Shown: piece after piece, positions 1 through 6,040 of the stretch
Layout: each line of letters opens with the position of its first letter
Numbering within the stretch: the first letter of the stretch is position 1
Origin: DAIDJM01 sp964250215
GTDB taxonomy: Bacteria > Pseudomonadota > Alphaproteobacteria > Acetobacterales > Acetobacteraceae
DNA length: 10,353 nt
NCBI GenBank assembly: GCA_964250215.1
Contig: CAXUEX010000105.1
Coordinates: forward strand, 1 to 10,353
Reading direction: 5' to 3'
The notes under the pieces: model-generated
What the model was told of the DNA's origin: nothing
The model's database searches: none
The model's input: only the letters and a program-made list of their open reading frames with translations
Translations under genes and position numbers: made by a program

Positions 1-763
1 AGCGCCACCTGGTCGTCGCCCACCGGCACCGAAAGCGGCACCGCCAGCGCCGGCCGCGCCCGCCGCAGATCGTTCAAGCTCACCGGCCCGCCCGCCTGCG
101 CCGTCGCCTCCACCAGCTTGTGCGCCAGCAATCCCTGGTACATGTCGCCCACGCCCACCGTGCGAAGCTGCGCCAGCGTGCCGCCGAGATCCGACTGCAC
201 CAGCCGCGCCCCCTCGCCCAGCACCGCCCCGTTCGGCGCGAACACGCTGGCGGCCGCCGGATCGCCCGAAAGCGGCCCGCCCACCAGCGCCAGGTCGTTG
301 CCGAGCGCACGGGAAATCGAAAACCCGAATCGCGCCGCCTGCTCGGCCGGCGCGATCAGTTGCTGGAAATTGCGCGATCCGTAGCGCGCGCTGAGCAGAT
401 AAAGCCCCCGCGCCAGCATCGGCACCGCGGCTGGCCGATCGCCCACCACCGCGCCCGGCGACACGGGCAGGAAAAGGATCGCCTCTGGCACGCCCTTGTT
501 CGGCGACCCGCTATCCGGCTGATACGCGATGCACGCGCCACCGCCGCGTCGGCCGCGTTGCCGCCGGTGGCCAGCACCTGCTTTGCGGTCAACACCGCCA
601 GCGGCTCGTCAGCCGCCGCGCCGCCGATGAAGCCGGCCAGCACCTGCGGCCCGCCACCGCCGCCGCCCAGCACGGCATGTTTCACCGAGGTCACCGCGCC
701 GCACCCGGAAAGCAGGCTTACCGACACGGCAAGCGCCATCCGCCTCCCGAAGCTACGCACCAC
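1..763 (-). pseudogene. ggt: Gamma-glutamyltransferase-family lipoprotein, frame-broken and cut off by the window edge
   Basis: GGT enzymes are N-terminal nucleophile hydrolases that cleave or transfer the gamma-glutamyl group of glutathione and related peptides in the periplasm. From a GTG start at 763, the product begins with a basic stretch (RSFGRR), a short hydrophobic segment and a lipobox LSGC, then a glycine run. It reaches the family motif GGNAADAAVA near 540. There the frame breaks: the first frame ends in a stop at 356-358 after 135 residues. The next frame resumes at once with GGACIAYQPDSG and continues to base 1 with family-like sequence (LPVSPGAVVGDRPAAVPML, APAEQAARFGFSISRAL, NDLALVGGPLSG). 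The intervening piece of the motif, about 15-19 residues, is missing. The autocatalytic threonine lies beyond the window. The gene is either truly inactivated or carries a sequencing or assembly error. An alternative start is ATG 739, but it would leave the signal peptide without its basic residues. Confidence 0.8.
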
Positions 764-773
764 GTTCCGCCGG

Positions 774-779
774 CTCCTC
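774..779 (-). promoter_or_regulatory. Ribosome binding site for the gamma-glutamyltransferase gene
   Basis: GAGGAG on the minus strand lies 10 nt before the GTG codon at 763. It supports that start, or the adjacent GTG at 760, over the internal ATG at 739, whose GGGAGG lies only 3 nt upstream. Confidence 0.45.
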
Positions 780-876
780 AGGGTTCCGGGCGCCGGATTA
801 GACTCGTTCCCCTGGCGCCGCAACGCCCGGCGGCGGCAGCACCGCCGCGCAAGAAAGCTTGCCGAGTGCCCGGATC

Positions 877-901
877 GCCGCGATTTTTTAGCGATCGCGG
901 C
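877..901. repeat. Perfect 8-bp inverted repeat, candidate operator
   Basis: GCCGCGAT (877-884) and ATCGCGGC (894-901) are perfect reverse complements separated by 9 bases. The right half also contains the self-complementary GCGATCGC (891-898). The element sits where the -35 region of the plus-strand promoter at 912-920 would fall, as a repressor site often does. It is not followed by a T tract in either direction, so an intrinsic terminator is unlikely. Its regulatory role is inference. Confidence 0.4.
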
Positions 902-911
902 AACCAACTCT

Positions 912-920
912 TGCTATATC
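912..920 (+). promoter_or_regulatory. Extended -10 promoter element, probably giving a leaderless mRNA
   Basis: TGCTATATC contains a TGn extension followed by TATATC at 915-920. The ATG of the next gene begins at 928, only 7 nt after the hexamer, so transcription would start at or next to the A of the ATG. No Shine-Dalgarno sequence precedes the ATG, which fits a leaderless transcript. The -35 position (about 891-898) has no good hexamer, which is tolerable for an extended -10 promoter. Confidence 0.5.
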
Positions 921-927
921 CCGACGC

Positions 928-1566
928 ATGGCGACCCAGGAACAGGAACAGCAGGACGGCCTATTCTTCCGGACCGAAATCCGGATCCTGCAGTTCTGGC
1001 GCAACCTGCTGGGCGAGCGCGAATTCCGCAAATACGACAACGACGACCTGGTGCGCTGGTACCTCGCCCTGGAAACCGCCGGGCCGCTCGACATCCGCGA
1101 AAAACTCATCGAGCGACGGGCCAGCCGTCCCATGTCGGTAATGCTCGGCATCGTCGGTGCAGCGCCGCACCCGCCCACTGCGCTCATTGAGCAATGGCTG
1201 GAAACCGAGGAGACGAAGGTCCACTCCAGCACGCTGTGGTACACCGTCGCGGTCTTTCTCATCCTCACCTTCATGCTCGGCCTGATCTTCAGCAGTTGCT
1301 CGCTCGATTACACGGTGAACCCGCTGGCGCTGAACCCGCAGCCCACCGCGCCGGAACTGCCCAACGCACCCATCGCGGTGGCGCCCACTACAGGCAATCA
1401 GGCCTTCACCAACCCCACGCCGCAACCGCCTGCGGCGCCATCGTTCCCCACGATGGGCGGCGCACCGCCGCCGCCGCTCCATGCACCCTCCACCCCCACC
1501 ACGCCGGCGCCCTACACCTCCACGGCCGGGCATGGCACGATCAACTCCAGCTCGCCGCCGCCTTGA
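928..1566 (+). CDS. Single-pass membrane protein with proline-rich C-terminal tail, unknown function
   Basis: I do not recognise this 212-residue protein. Residues 1-100 are charged and probably alpha-helical, containing FRTEIRILQFWRNLLGE, a YDNDDLVRWYLALE segment and LIEQWLETEE. One strong hydrophobic segment follows at about 103-123 (LWYTVAVFLILTFMLGLIF). Residues 131-212 are rich in Pro, Ala, Thr and Asn, look disordered, and end in SSSPPP. With no signal peptide and acidic and basic residues ahead of the membrane segment, the N-terminus is probably cytoplasmic and the tail periplasmic. That would suit a tail crossing cell-wall or envelope space, but this is inference. SSC at 122-124 just after the membrane segment is not placed like a lipobox of a cleaved signal. 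The ATG at 928 is supported by the -10 box 7 nt upstream. The upstream neighbour is the divergent GGT-like gene. Confidence 0.75.
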   Translation: MATQEQEQQDGLFFRTEIRILQFWRNLLGEREFRKYDNDDLVRWYLALETAGPLDIREKLIERRASRPMSVMLGIVGAAPHPPTALIEQWLETEETKVHSSTLWYTVAVFLILTFMLGLIFSSCSLDYTVNPLALNPQPTAPELPNAPIAVAPTTGNQAFTNPTPQPPAAPSFPTMGGAPPPPLHAPSTPTTPAPYTSTAGHGTINSSSPPP

Positions 1567-1575
1567 TCGCGGACG

Positions 1576-1594
1576 GCGCGACAATTTGTTGCGC
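1576..1594. repeat. Short imperfect palindrome between two envelope-protein genes
   Basis: Nineteen bases of the form GCGC-G-ACAA-T-TTGT-T-GCGC lie 9 bp after the stop of the membrane-protein gene. As RNA, the GCGCGAC and GTTGCGC arms can pair over 7 positions, including a G-U pair, with a 5-base loop. No T run follows, so a classical terminator is doubtful. As DNA it could be an operator for the downstream lipoprotein gene. Confidence 0.3.
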
Positions 1595-1656
1595 AAGGGC
1601 GGCGGTTATTCGTGGCAGGATGCTTGCCTAGGCCAGGCCCCGCCACGATTTGCGGC

Positions 1657-1664
1657 AAAGGAGG
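1657..1664 (+). promoter_or_regulatory. Very strong Shine-Dalgarno sequence (AAAGGAGG)
   Basis: AAAGGAGG lies 5 nt before the ATG at 1670 and nearly matches the full anti-Shine-Dalgarno complement. It decides the start of the small lipoprotein gene, although the frame stays open back to 1481. Confidence 0.8.
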
Positions 1665-1669
1665 TTCCG

Positions 1670-1897
1670 ATGCGCCCAGCTCTCGCCGTCGCCGTGCTGC
1701 TGCTTGCCGGCTGCGCCACCCCGCCGCCGAACCCGGCTCAGTACCAGGCCGCGCTGCGCGCCCGCACCCAGGACGTGCCGGAAAGCCCGAACCACCCGAA
1801 AGGCTACGTCGTCGCCTTCCCGCCGCAGGACGTCAGCGCCGTGCCGCTGCGCTGCCGCCCGAACGGCGAGGACACGGTCTGCGAGCGGGTGAACTAG
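1670..1897 (+). CDS. Small secreted lipoprotein, unknown function
   Basis: This 75-residue protein has a textbook lipoprotein signal: MRPALAVAVLLLAGC with lipobox LAGC and the lipidated Cys at residue 15. The mature part is about 60 residues. It starts with a Pro-rich linker (ATPPPNPAQY) and ends with a possible disulfide loop between Cys62 and Cys71 (CRPNGEDTVC). No Asp follows the lipid Cys (Ala is at +2), so outer-membrane sorting is expected. The start is chosen on the AAAGGAGG site 5 nt upstream. The gene ends 6 bp before the convergent pmbA stop, with no terminator visible between them. I do not recognise the family. It may be co-transcribed with the membrane protein 103 bp upstream, but the palindrome between them could equally mark an independent promoter. 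Confidence 0.8.
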   Translation: MRPALAVAVLLLAGCATPPPNPAQYQAALRARTQDVPESPNHPKGYVVAFPPQDVSAVPLRCRPNGEDTVCERVN

Positions 1898-1903
1898 CCA
1901 GGA

Positions 1904-3232
1904 TCAGGCGCCCGCCACCACCATGCCGTCGATCCGCACGGTCGGTGCGTCGGTGCCACGGCGGAATTCCAGGTCGTCGGCGGCCGCCAGGTGCGCCCAC
2001 ATTTCCAGCAGATTGCCCGCCACCGTGATCTCGGCCACCGGCTCGGCAATCGCGCCGCCCCGGATCATGAAGCCGGAAGCGCCGCGGCTATAGTCGCCGG
2101 TGTTGGGGTTCAGGCTCGCGCCGAGGAACTCCGTCACATACAGGCCCAGCCCGATATCGGCCATCAGCGCCGCCGGGCTCTGCCGCCCCGCTTCCAAATA
2201 CAGGTTCGTGGCCGATGGCGAGGGCGGCCCGCTTGTGCCGCGCGCCGCATGACCGGTGCTGGCCATGCCGAGCTGCCGCGCGCTGCGGCTGTCCAGCAGC
2301 CACGTGGTCAGCACCCCGTCCTGCACGATCGCACGCCGGGCGGTCGGCACGCCCTCGCCGTCGAACGGCCGGCTGGAAAGCCCGCGCACCCGCAGCGGAT
2401 CGTCAATGATGGTGGTGCCGGCCGGGAACAGGCGCTGACCCAGCCGGTCCTTGAGGAAGCTCGTGCCGCGCGCGATCGCGGCGCCGTTGATCGCGCTCGA
2501 AAGATGGCCCAGCAAGCTGCCCGATACACGCGGATCGTACACCACCGGCAGTTTCGCGGTTTCCGGCTGCCGCGGGTTGAGCCGCGCCACCGCCCGGTCG
2601 CCTGCCCGCCGCCCGATCGCCACCGCATCCTCCAGATCGGCCAGCCGCACCGTCCGGTGATACGCATAGTCGCGCTGCATGCCCGTGCCGCTGCCCGCCA
2701 GCACCGAGGCCGAAACGGAATGGCTGGTGCGCGCGTACTGCCCGGCAAACCCGGCGCTGGTGGCCAGGTGCACCGCCGTGCGCGAATAACCGGCGCTGCC
2801 GCCCTCCGAATTCGTCACCCCCGACACCAGCAGCGCCGCCTCCTCGGCCGTCTGCGCCCGTTCGATGAGCGTGGCCAAATCCGGCTCCGCGGCGTCTTCC
2901 AGATCGAGCGGCCCCGGATCGCGCGCCGGCGCCGCTTCCGCCGCCAGCCCCGCGAACGGATCGTCGGGCACGATCCGCGCCATCGCCACCGCCCTCGCCG
3001 CCAGCCCCGCGAACCGTGACGGCGCCACGTCGCTGGCCGAGACGATGGCCGACCGCGCGCCCATGAAAACCCGCAAGCCGAGATCGGACGCTTCCGACCG
3101 CTCCAGCGCCTCCATCTGCCCCAGCCGCCGTTCCACGCTCACGCTGGTACTGCGGAACAGCACCGCATCGGCCGCATCGGCGCCGGCGCGGCGGGCTTCG
3201 GCCAGGAGATCGTCGAGCAAAGTAAGCGACAT
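1904..3232 (-). CDS. pmbA: TldE/PmbA-type subunit of the TldD-TldE metalloprotease
   Basis: TldE pairs with the zinc-bearing TldD subunit to form a cytoplasmic protease that degrades small or unfolded peptides. In E. coli it matures microcin B17 and removes the CcdA antitoxin. The 442-residue product matches the usual PmbA length (about 450). Family landmarks include an N-terminal domain with the segment RRLGQMEALERSEASDLGLRVF, a central VVYDPRVSGSLLGHLSSAING segment and the C-terminal VTEFLGASLNPNTGDYSRGASGF and AEITVAGNLLEMW. No HExxxH zinc motif is present, which separates TldE from TldD. The start is taken at ATG 3232 (MSLTLLDD); GTG 3250 would add six residues, and neither has a strong Shine-Dalgarno. 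It is the last gene of the minus-strand cluster, 54 bp after the AsmA-like gene. No tldD lies in the window, so the partner must be encoded elsewhere. Confidence 0.93.
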   Translation of the reverse strand: MSLTLLDDLLAEARRAGADAADAVLFRSTSVSVERRLGQMEALERSEASDLGLRVFMGARSAIVSASDVAPSRFAGLAARAVAMARIVPDDPFAGLAAEAAPARDPGPLDLEDAAEPDLATLIERAQTAEEAALLVSGVTNSEGGSAGYSRTAVHLATSAGFAGQYARTSHSVSASVLAGSGTGMQRDYAYHRTVRLADLEDAVAIGRRAGDRAVARLNPRQPETAKLPVVYDPRVSGSLLGHLSSAINGAAIARGTSFLKDRLGQRLFPAGTTIIDDPLRVRGLSSRPFDGEGVPTARRAIVQDGVLTTWLLDSRSARQLGMASTGHAARGTSGPPSPSATNLYLEAGRQSPAALMADIGLGLYVTEFLGASLNPNTGDYSRGASGFMIRGGAIAEPVAEITVAGNLLEMWAHLAAADDLEFRRGTDAPTVRIDGMVVAGA

Positions 3233-3286
3233 GCCGCCGGTATGCCGCACGGCAACGCGAAAAGGCCAGGGCCCGCTGTCGGCTGC

Positions 3287-5317
3287 CTAGCCCCGGCGCA
3301 CCCGGCGGCGCACGCTGTGCGGCACCCGCAGCGGCTCGTGCTCCTCCGAGGTCGCCCGCGTGCACGCGTTGTCGTTGCCCACACCGAACTGAATGGTGGG
3401 CAGCAACGCGCCCAGCGGCGTCAGCAGCACGCCCAGCCCCGCCGCGGCGCCGGCTCGTGCAATGATCTCCGCCCCCGGCCGGATCGACGGACTGCCGAGC
3501 GGCCCGCTGATATCGATCGGACCCGGGAACGAGCCGATCGAGAAACTGTGGCTGCGTGTCGTCATCGAATAATCCAGCGTCTGGTCGCGGAAATTCACCG
3601 TGCCGTTGCCCACCACCCGCGCTTCCTTGGTTTCCAGCAGTAGCACCTTCGTGCTCATCACCCCGTCGTTCAGCGGCAGATCGGTAACGAAACATTGAAT
3701 GTCGGTCTGCCGCGGCACGCCCAGCGCCGAAAGCAGCGCATTGCCGAATTCCAGCCCCGAAAGATCCACCAGAAGCGCCGAAAGATTGCCGCCGCCGAGC
3801 AGGATCAGCTTCAGCTCGCCATTGCCGTGGCCCATCATCGCCGCCAGCGAATTGCCGGTGCTGCGGATCTCCGCCTCGCCGCCGATCGTGCCTTGGCCGT
3901 GGAAGCTGTGCGTGGCCTGCATAATGCGCGCCAGATCGAGCTGCCGGAACCGGATGTCGGCCGCCGCGTGCACGGTATCGTTCGCGTCCGGCGCCAGATC
4001 GATGTTGCTCACGATCTGCCCGCGCCCTACCCCCACATCCAGCGGATGGATGGTGATGCGCCCGCCCACCACATCCATCGCCATCGCGATGTTGTCGAAC
4101 GGCACGAATTTGTTCTCGATGTGGCCGGCACGGTATTTCACATGCAGATCGGCCGCCTTCAGTCGTGGCAGGTTGATCGGCGTATCCGGCAGCAGAGTTT
4201 TCTTATGCGCCGCCTGCGCCAGTTCGGCCCGTTGCGCCGGCGTCTGCCCGGGCGTGCTCGCCTTGCCCGGCGGCGTGCCGATCAAACCTCCGAGATCGGT
4301 TAGGTCCACGCGCGTGGACCGCAGATCCATCGTCACGTCCGGCTTGCCGTGCAGCCCCGGATCCTCGTCGATCTCGCCTTCCAGATCGGACGAGCCGACG
4401 CGGCCGACGAAATTGTAAAACCGGATTTTCGGCTTCGCATAATCCACGTCGCCACTGATCGTGTAGGGCGGCGTCGCCGGCAGCGGAATGCCGGTGAGCG
4501 GGAACAGCGCCGCCAGGCTGGCCCCGGAAAGCCGCAACTGCGTGCGGGCGCCGGCAAAGTTCATGGGGTTCTGCACGGTGCCGACCAGTTGCAGCTTCGT
4601 GCCACCGTTCTCCACGCGCAGATCGATCGGATACGCGACGCTCGCGCCGCGCAGCGTGAGCAAGCCGCCGCCGCGGAAACTGCCGGTGACCGGCTGCCCG
4701 GCATACGTGCCGCGCGCATCCACCAGTATTTCGCCCGGCCGACTGCCTTGCGGCTCGCGCGTCGAAACCGTCAGCGTGAAATCCGTCTTCAGCGCGGGAT
4801 CCACAACCCGGCCGCCGCCGCCCGTGATGCGCAGATCCTCGATGCGCGGCGGCGGCGCCTGGCTCTTGCCGCCCTTCGGCAGCGTCAACGTGAAATTGTT
4901 GCGCTTGTCCGGCAACGCCAGCGCATTCAGCACCGGCCGATCCAGCGCGATAAGCGGCAGCACGATCGCCTGATGCTGCAAATACTGCATCACATCGGCC
5001 ACGACCGTCAGCGAGCCCACCTGCGCCAGCGGCGCCACCTGCGGAAAGCCCGCCGGGTTGGCGACCACCACATCGTCCGCCGTCACCCGCGTTTGCCGCC
5101 CCAGCCGCACATGCAGATGCCGGATCGTCACCTGCCGCCCAATCGCGGCCGAGGCCCGCGTCTGCACCAGCGGAATGAACCAGTCCCAGTTCCAGAACAG
5201 GATCAGAAGCAATATCGCCAACCCGATCCCGGCCAGCACCAGCGGCCAGATGCGAAGGCGGCGCCGTACCGGCGGCGAAGCGGGCGGGGTTTCCCGCGGG
5301 ATCGTTCCATCCTGCAT
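3287..5317 (-). CDS. AsmA-family inner-membrane/periplasmic protein
   Basis: AsmA-family proteins are anchored in the inner membrane with a long periplasmic beta-rich part. They resemble bridge-like lipid-transfer proteins and affect outer-membrane assembly and phospholipid traffic. This 676-residue product has a short basic Pro-rich N-terminus (VRRRLR), one membrane segment at about 23-43 and the typical start of the family domain (IPLVQTRASAAIGRQVTI). Many beta-strand-like stretches follow, and then a C-terminal AsmA-like part (FHGQGTIGGEAEIRSTGNSLAAMM, LPLNDGVMSTKVLLLETKEARVVGNGTVNF, IDISGPLGSPSIRPG). The tail is basic and carries HSVRRRVRRG. The ATG at 5317 is chosen because the membrane anchor lies close behind it, while upstream sequence in this frame reads as the shadow of the preceding gene. 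No strong Shine-Dalgarno is seen, so translation may be coupled to the gene 43 bp upstream. The specific subfamily (AsmA, YhjG, TamB-like) cannot be fixed by eye. Confidence 0.88.
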   Translation of the reverse strand: MQDGTIPRETPPASPPVRRRLRIWPLVLAGIGLAILLLILFWNWDWFIPLVQTRASAAIGRQVTIRHLHVRLGRQTRVTADDVVVANPAGFPQVAPLAQVGSLTVVADVMQYLQHQAIVLPLIALDRPVLNALALPDKRNNFTLTLPKGGKSQAPPPRIEDLRITGGGGRVVDPALKTDFTLTVSTREPQGSRPGEILVDARGTYAGQPVTGSFRGGGLLTLRGASVAYPIDLRVENGGTKLQLVGTVQNPMNFAGARTQLRLSGASLAALFPLTGIPLPATPPYTISGDVDYAKPKIRFYNFVGRVGSSDLEGEIDEDPGLHGKPDVTMDLRSTRVDLTDLGGLIGTPPGKASTPGQTPAQRAELAQAAHKKTLLPDTPINLPRLKAADLHVKYRAGHIENKFVPFDNIAMAMDVVGGRITIHPLDVGVGRGQIVSNIDLAPDANDTVHAAADIRFRQLDLARIMQATHSFHGQGTIGGEAEIRSTGNSLAAMMGHGNGELKLILLGGGNLSALLVDLSGLEFGNALLSALGVPRQTDIQCFVTDLPLNDGVMSTKVLLLETKEARVVGNGTVNFRDQTLDYSMTTRSHSFSIGSFPGPIDISGPLGSPSIRPGAEIIARAGAAAGLGVLLTPLGALLPTIQFGVGNDNACTRATSEEHEPLRVPHSVRRRVRRG

Positions 5318-5360
5318 TTGCGCGCCAACGCAGGTGCAATCCCGAGGTTTTGAACCGCGA

Positions 5361-5873
5361 TCAGTCGGCGGGTGAATACACCGCCGCGTTCGCGCCGTGC
5401 TCGCGCACCTCCACCTGTTCCACGCCCACCCGGCCGCCGGTCTCGCGCCGCGCGAAATCTGCCGCCCAAGCCTGCGCCAGCGCCGCGAACGCCTCGCAGC
5501 CCACCGCCGGCAGCACGCGCAACTGCACCAGCCCCTGCGCCGCAAGCCCACGCAGCGCCGGCAGTTCCGGATCGTCGGCGGCGGCCAGCAGCGTATGGTC
5601 GAACATTTCGTGCAGCCACGCGCGCAACGGCTTCAGTCCGCCGAAATCGATGCCCCACCCGCGCCCATCCAGTTCGCGCGTCACGAAGGTGAAGCGGAAC
5701 GCCAGCGCGTAGCCGTGCAGATAACGACAGTGCGAATGCCCCGCCTGCCACTGCCGGAAGCAGCAGGAAAGCCCCTCCGCATGGTCGTAGGTCTTCACCA
5801 CGCGCCACAAGCCCGCCGGCGCTGCCGCGCTGGGGGTGGACGCCGCGTGCGAGGGGCCGGGAAGGAAGCTCAT
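5361..5873 (-). CDS. 6-pyruvoyl-tetrahydropterin synthase / QueD-like protein with altered metal site
   Basis: The 170-residue protein has the fold signature of the PTPS/QueD family: CRYLHGYALAFRF for the usual CxxLHGH segment, DFGGLK for the DFxxLK segment, FDHTLL for LDHxxL, and VREHGANAAVY for the final glutamate motif. Compared from memory with E. coli QueD, the catalytic Cys (Cys49), Asp92-His93 and Glu158 are kept. Two of the three zinc-binding histidines are changed, however: the AAH histidine aligns with Cys38 (SCCF) and the second histidine of HGH is Tyr55. His46 and His48 just before Cys49 could supply new ligands. The reaction is therefore unknown, and a queuosine or biopterin role should not be assumed. 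Residues 1-20 are a low-complexity extension, so the true start may be further in. It is the first gene of the minus-strand cluster, with asmA 43 bp downstream. Confidence 0.82.
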   Translation of the reverse strand: MSFLPGPSHAASTPSAAAPAGLWRVVKTYDHAEGLSCCFRQWQAGHSHCRYLHGYALAFRFTFVTRELDGRGWGIDFGGLKPLRAWLHEMFDHTLLAAADDPELPALRGLAAQGLVQLRVLPAVGCEAFAALAQAWAADFARRETGGRVGVEQVEVREHGANAAVYSPAD

Positions 5874-6040
5874 GCGCTGCCGCTTAACTCCGTGAAGCCG
5901 CGCTTGGAAGTGGCGCCAATCCGCCTGACCCCGCGCGAAATCCTATCGGCTAAGTGCGCATTGCAAAACGTGCATAACGGAATACGCGTGACTTCGCCGT
6001 CCAACAGCCCATATTGCACGACGCAGAACCTGGGTTTTTC
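5874..6040. other. Divergent intergenic region between the PTPS-like gene and cysH
   Basis: This 167-bp stretch contains no gene. A candidate plus-strand promoter is GTGACT (5988-5993) and CATATT (6010-6015) with 16-nt spacing, which would start transcription near 6022 and support cysH starting at ATG 6041. On the minus strand, TTGCAA (5961-5966) followed 15 nt later by TAGGAT is a weaker candidate for the PTPS-like gene. No recognisable CysB, riboswitch or leader element was found. Confidence 0.3.

Larger units (their letters stand above)
764..927. other. Divergent intergenic region between the GGT-like gene and the 212-residue membrane protein gene
   Basis: This 164-bp stretch holds no convincing gene. 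On the minus side, TCTAAT (797-802, five of six matches to TATAAT) could be a -10 box about 33 nt before GTG 763. The only -35 candidate is TTGCGG (818-823) at a short 15-nt spacing, so this promoter is weakly supported. The plus side holds the inverted repeat and extended -10 listed separately. Confidence 0.35.

Noticed and set aside
877..901. Inverted repeat read as a rho-independent terminator
   Set aside because: The T run lies in the loop, not after the stem, and the element is between divergent gene starts where no terminator is expected.
120..1190. A 356-codon plus-strand open frame across the GGT-like gene and the membrane-protein start
   Set aside because: Arg/Pro/His-rich and structureless; it crosses the divergent promoter region and is explained by GC-rich shadow coding.
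1904..3232. Calling the TldE/PmbA gene tldD
   Set aside because: The product has no HExxxH metal-binding motif and aligns with the C-terminal TldE pattern VTExxGxxxNxxTGDYSRGASGF.
2403..3695. A 430-codon minus-strand frame overlapping pmbA and the AsmA-like gene
   Set aside because: It is very Gly/Arg-rich, spans a gene boundary and conflicts with two recognisable proteins in other frames.
4203..5353. Long frames on both strands within the AsmA-like gene
   Set aside because: Out-of-frame shadows without motifs. The AsmA frame has a membrane anchor and family-like sequence throughout.
5361..5873. Calling the PTPS-like gene queD
   Set aside because: Two of the three expected zinc histidines are replaced and no other queuosine gene is nearby.
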